Assembly: GCA_016210565.1 (NCBI GenBank)
Contig: JACQUA010000286.1
Coordinates: 1-64,000, forward strand
Direction: 5' to 3'
DNA from: Chloroflexota bacterium
GTDB taxonomy: Bacteria > Chloroflexota > Dehalococcoidia > JACQUA01
Length of the DNA: 64,000 nt
Positions 28,498 through 38,314 of this stretch are shown piece after piece (the first letter of the stretch is position 1; every line of letters starts with the position of its first letter). The notes under the pieces are model-generated. The model was not told where the DNA came from. It made no database searches and saw only the letters and a list, made by a program, of their open reading frames with translations. The position numbers and the translations under genes were made by a program.

Positions 28498-29844
28498 TCA
28501 TTTCTTCTCTGGCGTTTCCGTGTGATTATACCCGAAAAGTGCTTTGAGCCGCTCAGCTATCTGTGTTTCCTGCCCCTGGTCCGTCGGGAAGTAGTAGCGA
28601 CGGCCGGCCAGGGATTCCGGCAGGTGCTGCTGCCTCACGAAATGGCCTTCGGAATTGTGGGCGTACTGGTAACCCCTGCCATAGCCCATCCCTTTCATAA
28701 GGGACGTTACCGGGTTGCGCAAATGGAGGGGAACGGGATCATGGCGCGTTTTCCGGACGTCCTCCTGGGCCCGGGCGTAGGCGAGGTAAAGGGCGTTGCT
28801 CTTGGGCGCCATGGCCAGGTAAACGACTGCCTGGGCCAGCGCCAGGTTTCCTTCGGGCATCCCGATGAAGTGCACCGCCTGCTGGGCGGCCACCGTCACC
28901 GGCAAGGCCAAGGGGTCGGCCATGCCCACGTCTTCGGAGGCCACCCGCTCGAGGCGGCGGGCGATGAAAAGGGGGTCTTCACCAGCTTCCAGCATCCGGG
29001 CCAGCCAGTAGAGGGAAGCGTCGGGGTCGGAGTCCCGGAGGGACTTGTGCAGGGCCGAGATTATGTCATAGTGCTGCTCGCCGGCCCGGTCGTAGAGCAC
29101 CGCGCGGCGCTGCATGGCGTCTTCTATGGCGGCCAGGGCGACCACGCGTTTGCTATCGTCGCCGGTCAGGGTCGCCGAAGTCGCCAGTTCCAGGGTGTTG
29201 AGGGCGATTCTGGCATCCCCATTGGCCATATTCAGCAGGTATTTCCGGGCTTCAGGTTCCAGCACCACTCCGTCTTTGCCCAGGCCCCGTTCTTCGTCTT
29301 TCAAGGCACGGTCAACGATGGTTCCGATATATTCATCGGTGAGGGCGTGCAACGTGAAGACGCGGCAACGGGATAGCAGGGGAGCAATGACTTCGAAGGA
29401 AGGATTTTCGGTGGTAGCCCCGATGAGGGTGACCGTTCCATCTTCCACATAGGGCAGAATGGCGTCCTGCTGGGCCTTGTTGAAGCGGTGGATTTCGTCG
29501 ATAAAGAGGATGGTCTTGTGGCGGTAGAGGCGGCGTCTTTCCTGTGCTTCGGCGATAAGCTTGCGGAGATCGGCCACTCCAGCGACGACGGCGCTGATCT
29601 GGCTGAAATGGGATCTGGTTAGATTGGCGATAACCGCCGCCAGGGTGGTCTTGCCGCTGCCCGGCGGCCCCCAGAGAATCATGGAGGGGACCTGGTCGGA
29701 CTCGATGGCCTTGCGCAGGACCTTGCCGCGCCCCACCAGGTGGTCCTGGCCGACGAACTCGTCCAGGCTCCGCGGTCGCATCCGGGCGGCCAGGGGGGCT
29801 TCTTTTTCAAGCTGTGATTGCAACTGGGGCTCGAAAAGGTCCAT
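28498..29844 (-). CDS. rarA: Replication-associated recombination protein A (RarA/MgsA AAA ATPase)
   Basis: 448 aa; LAARMRPRSLDEFVGQDHLVG, WGPPGSGKTTLA, LFIDEIHRFNKAQQDAILP, LIGATTENPSFE. Confidence 0.96.
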   Translation of the reverse strand: MDLFEPQLQSQLEKEAPLAARMRPRSLDEFVGQDHLVGRGKVLRKAIESDQVPSMILWGPPGSGKTTLAAVIANLTRSHFSQISAVVAGVADLRKLIAEAQERRRLYRHKTILFIDEIHRFNKAQQDAILPYVEDGTVTLIGATTENPSFEVIAPLLSRCRVFTLHALTDEYIGTIVDRALKDEERGLGKDGVVLEPEARKYLLNMANGDARIALNTLELATSATLTGDDSKRVVALAAIEDAMQRRAVLYDRAGEQHYDIISALHKSLRDSDPDASLYWLARMLEAGEDPLFIARRLERVASEDVGMADPLALPVTVAAQQAVHFIGMPEGNLALAQAVVYLAMAPKSNALYLAYARAQEDVRKTRHDPVPLHLRNPVTSLMKGMGYGRGYQYAHNSEGHFVRQQHLPESLAGRRYYFPTDQGQETQIAERLKALFGYNHTETPEKK

Positions 29845-29904
29845 GCGGGCGAGTTCCTTGAGCTATTGGGTTATTGAGTTGTTGAGTTCGCAGCGGCAAC
29901 GGGA

Positions 29905-30000
29905 ATCCGAGCGTCATTGCGAGCGAAGCGAAGCAATCTCCCGGAGCGTCCAGCCACTAGGGATTGCTTCGTCGCTTCGCTCCTCGCAGAGACGGCATAT
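29905..30000. repeat. Intergenic GTCATTGCGAGCGAAGCGAAGCAATC inverted-repeat element
   Basis: gcgtcattgcgagcgaagcgaagcaatctcccgg...ggattgcttcgtcgcttcgctcctcgca; second copy about 57000-57090. Confidence 0.8.
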
Positions 30001-30019
30001 TCTAATCTTAGAATCCTCT

Positions 30020-30229
30020 TCATACCTTCGCTATGGCCTGCCGGGGACAGGCCTTCAGGCACTTGAAGCAGCCACGACACACGGACGGGTCGCCCGCGAT
30101 ATAAGGGACTTCGTAAGGCGCCTCTTGCTTGATTATCTTCCGGGGGCACTCGGGAATGGCGGCGCACGCCCCGCTATCGCAAGAGGCAGGGTCGCATTTC
30201 TGAGCGTCTACCGCCGCAGTCTGTCGCAC
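30020..30229 (-). CDS. Small 4Fe-4S binding protein
   Basis: 69 aa; GDPSVCRGCFKCLKACPRQAI; GTG start. Confidence 0.75.
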   Translation of the reverse strand: MRQTAAVDAQKCDPASCDSGACAAIPECPRKIIKQEAPYEVPYIAGDPSVCRGCFKCLKACPRQAIAKV

Positions 30230-30286
30230 GGGTCAGCCTGTATTCTATTGGGATGGTGAAAGCCGACGGCTTTCGGGGGTTTAGCC

Positions 30287-30490
30287 TCAACCGAAACTGG
30301 TTCTGCTGGTACCGCAGCTCGATCCCCAACCGGAACTGTCCTCTTCTCCGAGCGGGCTCACCTTGCTGACAAGTTTCTCGACTGCCGCGGAGTCGCAGAC
30401 AGGGCAGCGCAGTTCATCTTCTTCGGACAGTCTTACCAGTTTCTCGAAGACCGCGCTACAACGCGAACACTTATATTCATATACAGGCAT
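30287..30490 (-). CDS. FmdB family zinc-ribbon protein
   Basis: 67 aa; MPVYEYKCSRCSAVFEKLVRLSEEDELRCPVCDS...VSPL. Confidence 0.9.
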   Translation of the reverse strand: MPVYEYKCSRCSAVFEKLVRLSEEDELRCPVCDSAAVEKLVSKVSPLGEEDSSGWGSSCGTSRTSFG

Positions 30491-30703
30491 TTCAGGCTCC
30501 TTTAACAGGGTCTTGTCATATTGTAATACATCCGGCGGAAAATCCCAAATCGGGCAGTCGGCAGTCGGCTATCGGCTATCGGCTATCGGCGGGTCGGCAG
30601 TCGGCAGTCGGGTGGTGGGCCTACTGGCTACTGGCTACTCACTACTCGCTACTCTTCCTACTCTTCCTACTCTTCCTACTTCTTCCTACTCTTCCTACTT
30701 CCC

Positions 30704-31207
30704 TCAATACCTCCACCCCACCGGACCGGCCATCCCTTCATACCGCATCATCAGGATATTGAAGTGGTCCTGCTCCTGCGCCGCCAGGAACTCGTACATG
30801 GCCCGGGCCTGGGGCGCCGGCGTCTCCCGGGCTGCCTGGCGATAGAGGTCGTAGCTCCGGGTTTCCACGTTCAGGCCGAACAGCAGGGCGTCCAGTTCGG
30901 TGGTGTGCTTTTCGACGGTCTTTTCGATTTCTTCCATGCCCCGCGGGAAAATGGGCCGGTCCAGGTCGATGCGCTGCCGGGGGAGCTGGGAGAAATCGGT
31001 CCACGTTCCGGTGTCTTTCAGGCTGTCATACTGCTTTTGAAGCAACTCCAGGTGGTTGCCCTCGTCCTTTGCCAGGAGAAGGAACGTCTGTACCCCCTTT
31101 TCATCCTCCGTGGTGTGGGCGGCGTGGGTGTAGAAATCGCGGCCCTCAACCTCCAGGCGGATGGCGTGTCTCAAGGCTGCCAGGGCGGCGGTCCTGTCTA
31201 TTTCCAT
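30704..31207 (-). CDS. Ferritin-like/rubrerythrin-type protein
   Basis: Internal ATG MEIDRTAALAALRHAIRLEVEGRDFYTHAAHTTEDEKGVQTFLLLAKDEGNHLELL; the upstream part of the track ORF is repeat DNA. Confidence 0.82.
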   Translation of the reverse strand: MEIDRTAALAALRHAIRLEVEGRDFYTHAAHTTEDEKGVQTFLLLAKDEGNHLELLQKQYDSLKDTGTWTDFSQLPRQRIDLDRPIFPRGMEEIEKTVEKHTTELDALLFGLNVETRSYDLYRQAARETPAPQARAMYEFLAAQEQDHFNILMMRYEGMAGPVGWRY

Positions 31208-31391
31208 GGATGGGCTACCTCCTTCCTCGATGGGGTTCCTACGGGTGGCACAGGCGTCCCCGCCTGTGGGCCACGGAAGACCACCATGTCTCGTAGCGAC
31301 ACCCCTTGTCCGCCTTGCGGACTCTCGCGAAGCGGAGCCGGTGTCGAAACCATTGTGGTCAGCCAGACAACGACAGGGGCAAGCTCTGTCG

Positions 31392-31745
31392 CTACAGCGT
31401 CGGTTCTTGCCGGCGACCACGCCCCTTCAGCCCGTGGAAAATGCTTTTCTGCCTTTCAGTATACCACCAAATGTAGGCCACAAAGGCGATACAGCAGGCG
31501 GCTGCCAGGGCGATATAGCTGTTGGCCCGGCCGCCGGCGCCCTGCCAGAGGAAAGCCAGCGTCAGCAGCAGGCCCATTGCCAGGTGACCGATGACCACGA
31601 AGGCGTTGCCCGGCGCCATGTCGAAGGAGTGGCCGCAATGGGCGAGGGCATACTGGGCTGACTTGAAGGCCGGGGGCAGGGTCAGGAAGGAGATGGCCCC
31701 GGCCACCGGCAATCCGCCGGTCGCCAATCCGGGAAGCAGGGCCAC
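31392..31745 (-). CDS. Small integral membrane protein
   Basis: 117 aa with about four hydrophobic helices (AFVVIGHLAMGLLLTLAFLW, SYIALAAACCIAFVAYIWWY). Confidence 0.55.
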   Translation of the reverse strand: MALLPGLATGGLPVAGAISFLTLPPAFKSAQYALAHCGHSFDMAPGNAFVVIGHLAMGLLLTLAFLWQGAGGRANSYIALAAACCIAFVAYIWWYTERQKSIFHGLKGRGRRQEPTL

Positions 31746-31818
31746 ATAAGCTCCAGTGACCAGGATGGCATCGCCCGCGACGGCTTTTTCTGTCCCCAGG
31801 CGGGAACGAACAGTTCTA

Positions 31819-34800
31819 TCAGAGTATCCTTCTCACATGCCAATCAATGGTTTTGAGTTCCTCCTTGAGGACTTGCCGCAAGTGAGTGCGCAGGGGACCG
31901 CTGCCGCGGTACTTTGAAAGCAAACCGGGCAAAACTCTGTCTACCTTCCCCTGGCATTCTTTGGCGAGTTCGGCGAGGCGCATGTGGCTTGGCCGGGATG
32001 GGTCAAACAGCGGTATCGGGAGGAGGAAGGGCTTCTTATGGATGTCGCGTTCGCCAAACAGTCCCCGGGACTGAGAACCCTTAATTCTTTCGTCAATGAC
32101 CGCTGAGTTCAATGTAGCGGCTAAGTAGTTGGCTTCATCGAGATTGGCCGTTTCGACGTAGAAAGTCTTGGTGTCAGCTATGAACGCCCGGGCCTTAAGG
32201 CTGATTTCTCGGCCCAGCGCGACAGGCGGCAAACTGGAGAGGTCCAGGACGCAGGAGACAAGATGTGTTCCCGCGGCATTGTAGAGCGTCTTGTAGCCGG
32301 CGGTCACGCGCTGGTTGGTTATCTTGTTGCGGTAGTTTATTTGCTCCAGAATGTTGGAAATCTTGACCGTTCCCGCCTCGGACTTTTTGGCCAATAGCTG
32401 CCAGATGGTGTCAGCTCCCTTGAGCCACGTCGCCAGACCGGTGTAGCCCATTTCCACGGCCCTGGGGTAGTTGATAAGAACAGGCTTACCATTCTCCAGC
32501 AGCAGGGGCAACACCACCGGGCGTGGCGGGGCATGAGCAAAAGGAAATACGTCGCCTCCCAGGAGGGTGGCAAAAATGAATTGCGCCTCGACTGCGCCTC
32601 GCATCCTGATGTCTTTCCATCGGTCCTTTGTTTGCCTGGCTTCCTCTTCGTCAGTTTCCAGAACTGGCCTTGTGGCGGGTCCGGGCTCTTTGGCAGCCCG
32701 GACGAAGAAGAAATTGCGAGGGTAAAGGGTCGCTCCATCCAGGACCCTGTCGTAGTAGCTGCTCTTGGCCTGCGTCTTTTGGCCAGACTTCCCCGAAAGC
32801 AGGCGTCCTGCCACCCGGGAAAGCTTGTTAGGCGTAAACTTCAACAGCTTACTGGCTTCAGCCCAACTCAGGTTCTTGGCCGGCAGTTTCCCTTCCATCT
32901 CTGTCGAAGCCACGGGGAAGCTTGTTTTTCCATCTTTTTGCGCCAGGAGCACACATGCCGTCTGGCGGAACAGCGGGGTGACTTCCCGATCTTTGGGGAC
33001 AGGAGCCAGATCGACCACGTGCTCAAGGGAAAAGGTAATACGTTCAAAAGATATGGATTCATCACCTTGAAAGTCAAAGGAAGTAAAGTCGGCATACTGG
33101 TCGGCGGACAGCACGCCGCGGGGCATGACGAAAGCGATGTGTCCCCCTTTTCGCAGATAGAGGAAGGATGCCTGGACAAAGAACAACGGCGCCAGATCAA
33201 GCTGGGTATAGAGGTGCGTCTTCCCGGATCCCAGCAGTCGGAACGTTTTCAGGGACAGCCGTTTCACATCGGTAACATAGCGGGCGCTCTCCATGTGACG
33301 GAAGGAAAGCCAGGGAGGATTGCCCACCACCAGGTCAAAACTTCCCTGAAGGAACCGTGGCCGCGGCATATTCTTCAGGATGAAGAGCCAGACGGTATCT
33401 TTCCCTTCCTTGAAAAGGCTCAGGAGGATTTCCATATCCTTGACAACGGCCTCCCTGGCAGCCGGGTTCAAAGACAGTTTCTCCATTTCCTTCTGGAAGC
33501 CCGCGAGCGCTTGCTCCGGCGGATGGGTCAGAAAATCCCGCATTCTCGCGACCACCGAGTCCAGTCCACTTCCGATGCTCGAGGGTATCGAAAAGACCTT
33601 ATTGTTCTCGGCCTCTACCTGGAAGAAAGCCTCTTCGCCCGAATTATTGTAAAAGATTTGTTGTACCGGCGGTGGTCTCAAAGTGTCGGCCAAGTAGACC
33701 GGTATGGAGATGGGTTCGGGAAGAGGCTGCAAGAGGTCACCCAGGGCAAGCAGGTAGTTCGTCCGGGCGATGGTGACAGCCACGGGGTGTACGTCCATGC
33801 CGACCACCTGCGACTGGATTCTACGGAGGACTTCCAGCCGGGGAGTGCCGAGGTTCTCCAGGGTATCGCGAAGCAAGCGGACAGCAATAAAAAGAAAAGT
33901 ACCCGACCCGCAGGCGGGATCCAACAAGCGCCACTGAGGATTTTCCTGCAATTGCACCATTTGCGATAGCACGTATTCGGCCAGCCAGTCGGGGGTGTAG
34001 TACTCGCCTAAGTTGTGTCGGGCTTCCTGCCCCAGGATTTCCTCATACAATTCTTTGAGTATGTCCTGCTTCGCCGCTGAAAAATCGTAGACCAGCAGAC
34101 TGGCGACCAGTTTCATGATCAGCGGCAAGCCTTCTCTCCTTGCCTTTGAGTTCAACGGCCAGGAGAAAAAATCGTCTTCGATGAAGTTGTTGATTCCCTG
34201 GCGGCTGAATTTAGCGCCTGTTACGATGTCCTCGGCGTCTTGCTCGGTGGGAAGGTTGGAACCGGAACGGAAAAAGAAGGCAATGAATTTGGCCAGGGTG
34301 GCGAGGTAAGTATGCTTGATAAATAGCGCCTCATTGCCCACAGCTTCGCCATAGACACGCTCCAGGTATTTTTGCCACTCTCCGAAGCGCACCTTGACAG
34401 CCGCTTCTTCTTTCACCCCCCTGAAAAGGATGCTCAAGGCGGAGTGAGAAGCCAGGAAGGTGGGACTGTCGGGACCAAACGCGGATACAATGTTAGAAGT
34501 GGTTGGCGTTTCCAGAGACCGGAAGATGAAAAGCACCGAGTCCAGGAAGAACAAGACATCTTCGGGCCTCGCTCTTCTTAAGTCTCTTTCTGCGATGACC
34601 TCAAGGTTTGCAGCATAGACACGGAACTTGACCCCGTCTGTAGCTATGCCGGTGTACGTGGAACTGGGATTCTTCTCTTTAAGCTGACTAATGTAGTGGT
34701 GCAATCCGGTCTCAGCATCTATCCTTTCCTTAACCAGGTCGCGCTTGAACTCGAAGACCAGGTTGCCGAGAAGCGCATCGATGCGGCCGCCATACACCCG

Positions 34801-34950
34801 TTCTTCCAGTTTGTACTTGTTAAGCGGGATGCCGAAGGCTTTCTGCACGAAATCGAGAAACAGAGCCTCAATGGCGGTATGGCTGCCGGCCTTACCGAGG
34901 TCGTGAAGATAACCAGTCCAGATCGTGGTGAACTTGTCTATGTCAGCCAT
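31819..34950 (-). CDS. Single-polypeptide restriction-modification-like enzyme: N-terminal PD-(D/E)XK-like region plus N6-adenine DNA methyltransferase
   Basis: GGRIDALLGNLVFEFKRDL nuclease-like motif; LGEYYTPDWLAEYVLSQM...LLDPACGSGTFLFIAVRLLRD; GNPPWLSF (motif IV). Confidence 0.85.
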   Translation of the reverse strand: MADIDKFTTIWTGYLHDLGKAGSHTAIEALFLDFVQKAFGIPLNKYKLEERVYGGRIDALLGNLVFEFKRDLVKERIDAETGLHHYISQLKEKNPSSTYTGIATDGVKFRVYAANLEVIAERDLRRARPEDVLFFLDSVLFIFRSLETPTTSNIVSAFGPDSPTFLASHSALSILFRGVKEEAAVKVRFGEWQKYLERVYGEAVGNEALFIKHTYLATLAKFIAFFFRSGSNLPTEQDAEDIVTGAKFSRQGINNFIEDDFFSWPLNSKARREGLPLIMKLVASLLVYDFSAAKQDILKELYEEILGQEARHNLGEYYTPDWLAEYVLSQMVQLQENPQWRLLDPACGSGTFLFIAVRLLRDTLENLGTPRLEVLRRIQSQVVGMDVHPVAVTIARTNYLLALGDLLQPLPEPISIPVYLADTLRPPPVQQIFYNNSGEEAFFQVEAENNKVFSIPSSIGSGLDSVVARMRDFLTHPPEQALAGFQKEMEKLSLNPAAREAVVKDMEILLSLFKEGKDTVWLFILKNMPRPRFLQGSFDLVVGNPPWLSFRHMESARYVTDVKRLSLKTFRLLGSGKTHLYTQLDLAPLFFVQASFLYLRKGGHIAFVMPRGVLSADQYADFTSFDFQGDESISFERITFSLEHVVDLAPVPKDREVTPLFRQTACVLLAQKDGKTSFPVASTEMEGKLPAKNLSWAEASKLLKFTPNKLSRVAGRLLSGKSGQKTQAKSSYYDRVLDGATLYPRNFFFVRAAKEPGPATRPVLETDEEEARQTKDRWKDIRMRGAVEAQFIFATLLGGDVFPFAHAPPRPVVLPLLLENGKPVLINYPRAVEMGYTGLATWLKGADTIWQLLAKKSEAGTVKISNILEQINYRNKITNQRVTAGYKTLYNAAGTHLVSCVLDLSSLPPVALGREISLKARAFIADTKTFYVETANLDEANYLAATLNSAVIDERIKGSQSRGLFGERDIHKKPFLLPIPLFDPSRPSHMRLAELAKECQGKVDRVLPGLLSKYRGSGPLRTHLRQVLKEELKTIDWHVRRIL

Positions 34951-35130
34951 TTTGCGCACTGCCGCCTTATTATAGCAGGACGGTCAACAGGCGAAAACCA
35001 GGCTCGGATGGCAACCTGTTACTTTTTCGTGCCTGCCAAGATCAAGGCGTGGACGTGAGCCAGCACGGTGTCACAGCCCCGCGAGTAAGCGGCTGGGTGC
35101 TTGTACGTTGAGACCGGGGGCAGTCGTCAG

Positions 35131-36285
35131 CTATCGGATTTTCAGGATTTCGCGGGAAAGGGGATAGAAGGTCGGCTCCTTGAGGATGAAGTCCTCGTCC
35201 AGCCAGACCACGTTGACGCCCGCCGGGGGTATTGTGCCCGGCAGGGCGAAGGTGCTGGGGACATCCAATCTTCTGGCTGGCTCTCCAGCCGCTTCGCTGA
35301 GGGCAAGCTGCCCCTGTTTCGATAGCAAATGATTGAGCATGAGGGCCATGGCGTTGGGGTGGGGGGGCTGGTCGGGGATGGCGGCGGCGAAGGACCCGGT
35401 CAGCACCATGCCAGGCTCTTTCGTCTTCGCCCAGGCGATGGGCGAGCCGGCCGCGGCCAGGTCGGCCACGACCTGGGGCAGCGGGCCGATGGCGATGGCG
35501 TATTTCCCCCTGGCGACCGTTTCCACGTGGAGGCGCGTGTCCCTGGTAATGGCCAGCTCCTGCGTCTCAAGCTGGCGCATGAATTTCTCTCCCGGCTCCC
35601 GGCCCATCAGCTTCACCATAATGTATGCTACCCAGGTGCCGCCCGCGCCGGGTGTGGTGGGGTCAATGAGGGTAAGTTTGCCCTTAAACCGGGGTTCGAG
35701 GAGGTCTTTATATTCGGTGAACTGGCCTTCTTTCACCAGTTCGGTGTTGACCACGAAGTAGGAACGGTAGGCGGAAATGAGGGGAACGCCCATTTCGTCC
35801 TTGTCCAGGAAAGGCAGTTTTCCGTCGGGCCAGGCTTTGGTGTCCAGCACCTCGGGCAACACCAGGTTAGGCGTGACGCGGGCAAGCACGCCCCGGGGCT
35901 TGAGCAACGTCAGGGTGGTAGTCTGGCCGGTGATGAAAACGTCAGGGAGGTGAAGGTTGGCCGCCCTCTCCTGGAGGTATTTCTGGGCCACTTCCGGCGG
36001 CCGTCCGGTGAGGAACTCGATCTGGACGCCATACTTGTTCTGGAAGTCCTGGATGAGCCGGTCTTTCAATAGCGCCCCGATCTCACCGTACATGACCACT
36101 TTGCCTTCTTTTCTGGCGCCGGCTATCAAGTCCTCCCACTTTTGTTCCCACACTGCTTTGGTGGCCACCGGCTGCTGTTTGCCGGGCGGCGGGGCGACGG
36201 TGGGGGCCAGCGCCTGTCCGCAGCCTGCCGCAATCACTCCGACAGCCACGACCAACAGTAGTACTGAAATAACAAACCTGTTCAT
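35131..36285 (-). CDS. ABC transporter extracellular substrate-binding lipoprotein (Fe3+/AfuA-like)
   Basis: MNRFVISVLLLVVAVGVIAAGCGQALAPTVAPPPGKQQ lipoprotein signal; GKVVMYGEIGALLKDRLIQDFQNKYGVQIEFLTG; internal ATG at 36285 preferred. Confidence 0.85.
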   Translation of the reverse strand: MNRFVISVLLLVVAVGVIAAGCGQALAPTVAPPPGKQQPVATKAVWEQKWEDLIAGARKEGKVVMYGEIGALLKDRLIQDFQNKYGVQIEFLTGRPPEVAQKYLQERAANLHLPDVFITGQTTTLTLLKPRGVLARVTPNLVLPEVLDTKAWPDGKLPFLDKDEMGVPLISAYRSYFVVNTELVKEGQFTEYKDLLEPRFKGKLTLIDPTTPGAGGTWVAYIMVKLMGREPGEKFMRQLETQELAITRDTRLHVETVARGKYAIAIGPLPQVVADLAAAGSPIAWAKTKEPGMVLTGSFAAAIPDQPPHPNAMALMLNHLLSKQGQLALSEAAGEPARRLDVPSTFALPGTIPPAGVNVVWLDEDFILKEPTFYPLSREILKIR

Positions 36286-36591
36286 TTTACAAACCTCCAA
36301 TTGAAATGACGAATGACGAAGTCCGAATGACGAATCAAATTCGAATGACAAATGACGAATTGCCGAAAGGACTCCAGAAGCTAGTAGACAGAAGCAAGAA
36401 TGTAGATGCCAGAAGTCAGAATCGAGAAGCTGGTAGCCAGAAGTCAGAAGAGGTACGGCAGTCCTAAATTCTGGATTCTGGATTTCGGATTGTAATCCTC
36501 TGGTCGTTCGTCATTCGGTACGGTTATCAACCCCGCCGGAGTGGGCCATTACATGCTACTCATCACCGCAGGGTGAAGTGCAAGGTATATT

Positions 36592-38223
36592 CTAGCGCAA
36601 TTTGCTCCTGATGTCAGCTTCCAGTGCCTTCTTGTCCACTTTCTGTCCCGCAGCTACCATCGGCAATTTGTCGATCACCTCCAGCCGCTCGGGTAACTTG
36701 TAGGTCGCGACATCCTTCTCCCTCAAGAACATAATCATATCATCAAAGGCGAAGTTCTCGCCACTCCTGGGCACCACGTAGGCGCAGGCCTTCTCTCCCA
36801 TGACCGCGTCGGGCATCTTGACTACCGCGGCTTCGAGCACCTTCGGGTGGGTAACCAGCAGTTGCTCGATCTCTGCCGGATAAATATTCTGGCCGCCCCG
36901 GATGATGATGTCTTTCTTCCGGCCGGTGATGACCAGGTTTCCTTTTTCGTCAAAGCGCCCGAGGTCGCCCATGTGGAACCAGCCGTCTTTCGACCACGCG
37001 GCCCAGGTGCTCTCCGGGTCGAGGTAGTATCCTCCCACCCCTCCGGGTCCCCTGACCACGATTTCGCCCACCTCGCCGCGGGGCAGGTCAACATCATTAT
37101 CGTCAGCAATCTTTATCTCGGCGCCGGCGTACGGTTTGCCAACGGTACGAAGCCGCTCTTCCAGGGGCTGGTCGATCCGGTGCTCGGCGCCTGTGGAGGC
37201 GTCGATGGAGCTATACGCCTGGGTGATGCGTCCCATTCTGCGTTCCACCTCGCCCCCCAGTTCATACGGCAGCGCGGCGCCCATGCACCAGATACACTTC
37301 AGAGACCGCAGGTCATATCTGGAGAAGCCGGGATAGTCCAGCATCTTCGCCAGTTGCGCCGGCACCGCGGGCAGGAAGGTTACCCTTTCCTTCTGGATGA
37401 GCTCCAGAGCCTTCTCCGGTTCGAACCGTTCCAGGAGCACCACCTTTGCCGCCGTCAGGGCAGCGCCGAAATAGATGGGGCCGTTGGGGCCGCCCTGGGC
37501 TGGACCGATGCAGCCGTAGATATCGTCGCCGGTCAGCCCGTAGTCCATGGCCCGGTACTTTTCGCGGCACATGGTGGAACAAATCGGGTATTCAATAAAT
37601 TTGGGGAAGCCGGTGGTGCCGCTGGTAGACAGGACGAGGGAGAACTCGTGAGCCTGGCACCGGGTGGTCTTCAGGTAGTCCGGCGGGTACTTGTCTTCTA
37701 CCGGCCGGCGGGCCATCTCCTCCAGGGAAACCGCCTCCGCGGGAACATCCTCGCCGGCTACGAATATTTCTTTCAGCCAGGGCTTCTCCGTCCGCAATTG
37801 GACGGCCATCTGGAAATGGTCGAAGCCGCGGAAGGTGAGGGGAATGACTATTCCCACCGGGCGGACGCGGTCAATGGTCTCGGCCATCTCTTTGTGGCGG
37901 TAGGTGTGCAGCAGGGGAAGGCAGAGGATGCCGGCTTTTTCGCAGGCGATGCGCAACATGACCGCTTCGGCGCAGTTCGGCAACTGGACAAGGATCAGTT
38001 CGTCCTTCTTGATGCCCAGCTCCAGCAGTCCGAGGGCTATGCGGTCCGTCCAGAGGTTCGCTTCCGCCCAGGTGAGCCTGCGTCGCGAGTCGACCAGGGC
38101 CTCTTTGCCCGGATACAGCCGGGCGTTCCGGTCCCATGCCCCGGCGAAGGTCTCGTCAGACCAGTAGCCCAGCTTCTTGTAATGGGCGATCATTTCAGGG
38201 GTGTATCTGGTTGCCTTAGCCAT
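36592..38223 (-). CDS. AMP-dependent acyl/aryl-CoA synthetase
   Basis: LVLSTSGTTGFPKFIEYP; GWFHMGDLGRFDEKGNLVITGRKKDIIIRGGQNIYPAEIE. Confidence 0.93.
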   Translation of the reverse strand: MAKATRYTPEMIAHYKKLGYWSDETFAGAWDRNARLYPGKEALVDSRRRLTWAEANLWTDRIALGLLELGIKKDELILVQLPNCAEAVMLRIACEKAGILCLPLLHTYRHKEMAETIDRVRPVGIVIPLTFRGFDHFQMAVQLRTEKPWLKEIFVAGEDVPAEAVSLEEMARRPVEDKYPPDYLKTTRCQAHEFSLVLSTSGTTGFPKFIEYPICSTMCREKYRAMDYGLTGDDIYGCIGPAQGGPNGPIYFGAALTAAKVVLLERFEPEKALELIQKERVTFLPAVPAQLAKMLDYPGFSRYDLRSLKCIWCMGAALPYELGGEVERRMGRITQAYSSIDASTGAEHRIDQPLEERLRTVGKPYAGAEIKIADDNDVDLPRGEVGEIVVRGPGGVGGYYLDPESTWAAWSKDGWFHMGDLGRFDEKGNLVITGRKKDIIIRGGQNIYPAEIEQLLVTHPKVLEAAVVKMPDAVMGEKACAYVVPRSGENFAFDDMIMFLREKDVATYKLPERLEVIDKLPMVAAGQKVDKKALEADIRSKLR

Positions 38224-38314
38224 AAAGAAAATCAAATATCAAAGACCAAAATGCAAAATGACCGTAGGGGCGAACCGGTGTGTTCGCCCGGTCACGGGCC
38301 CCCAGGGCGGCAAG

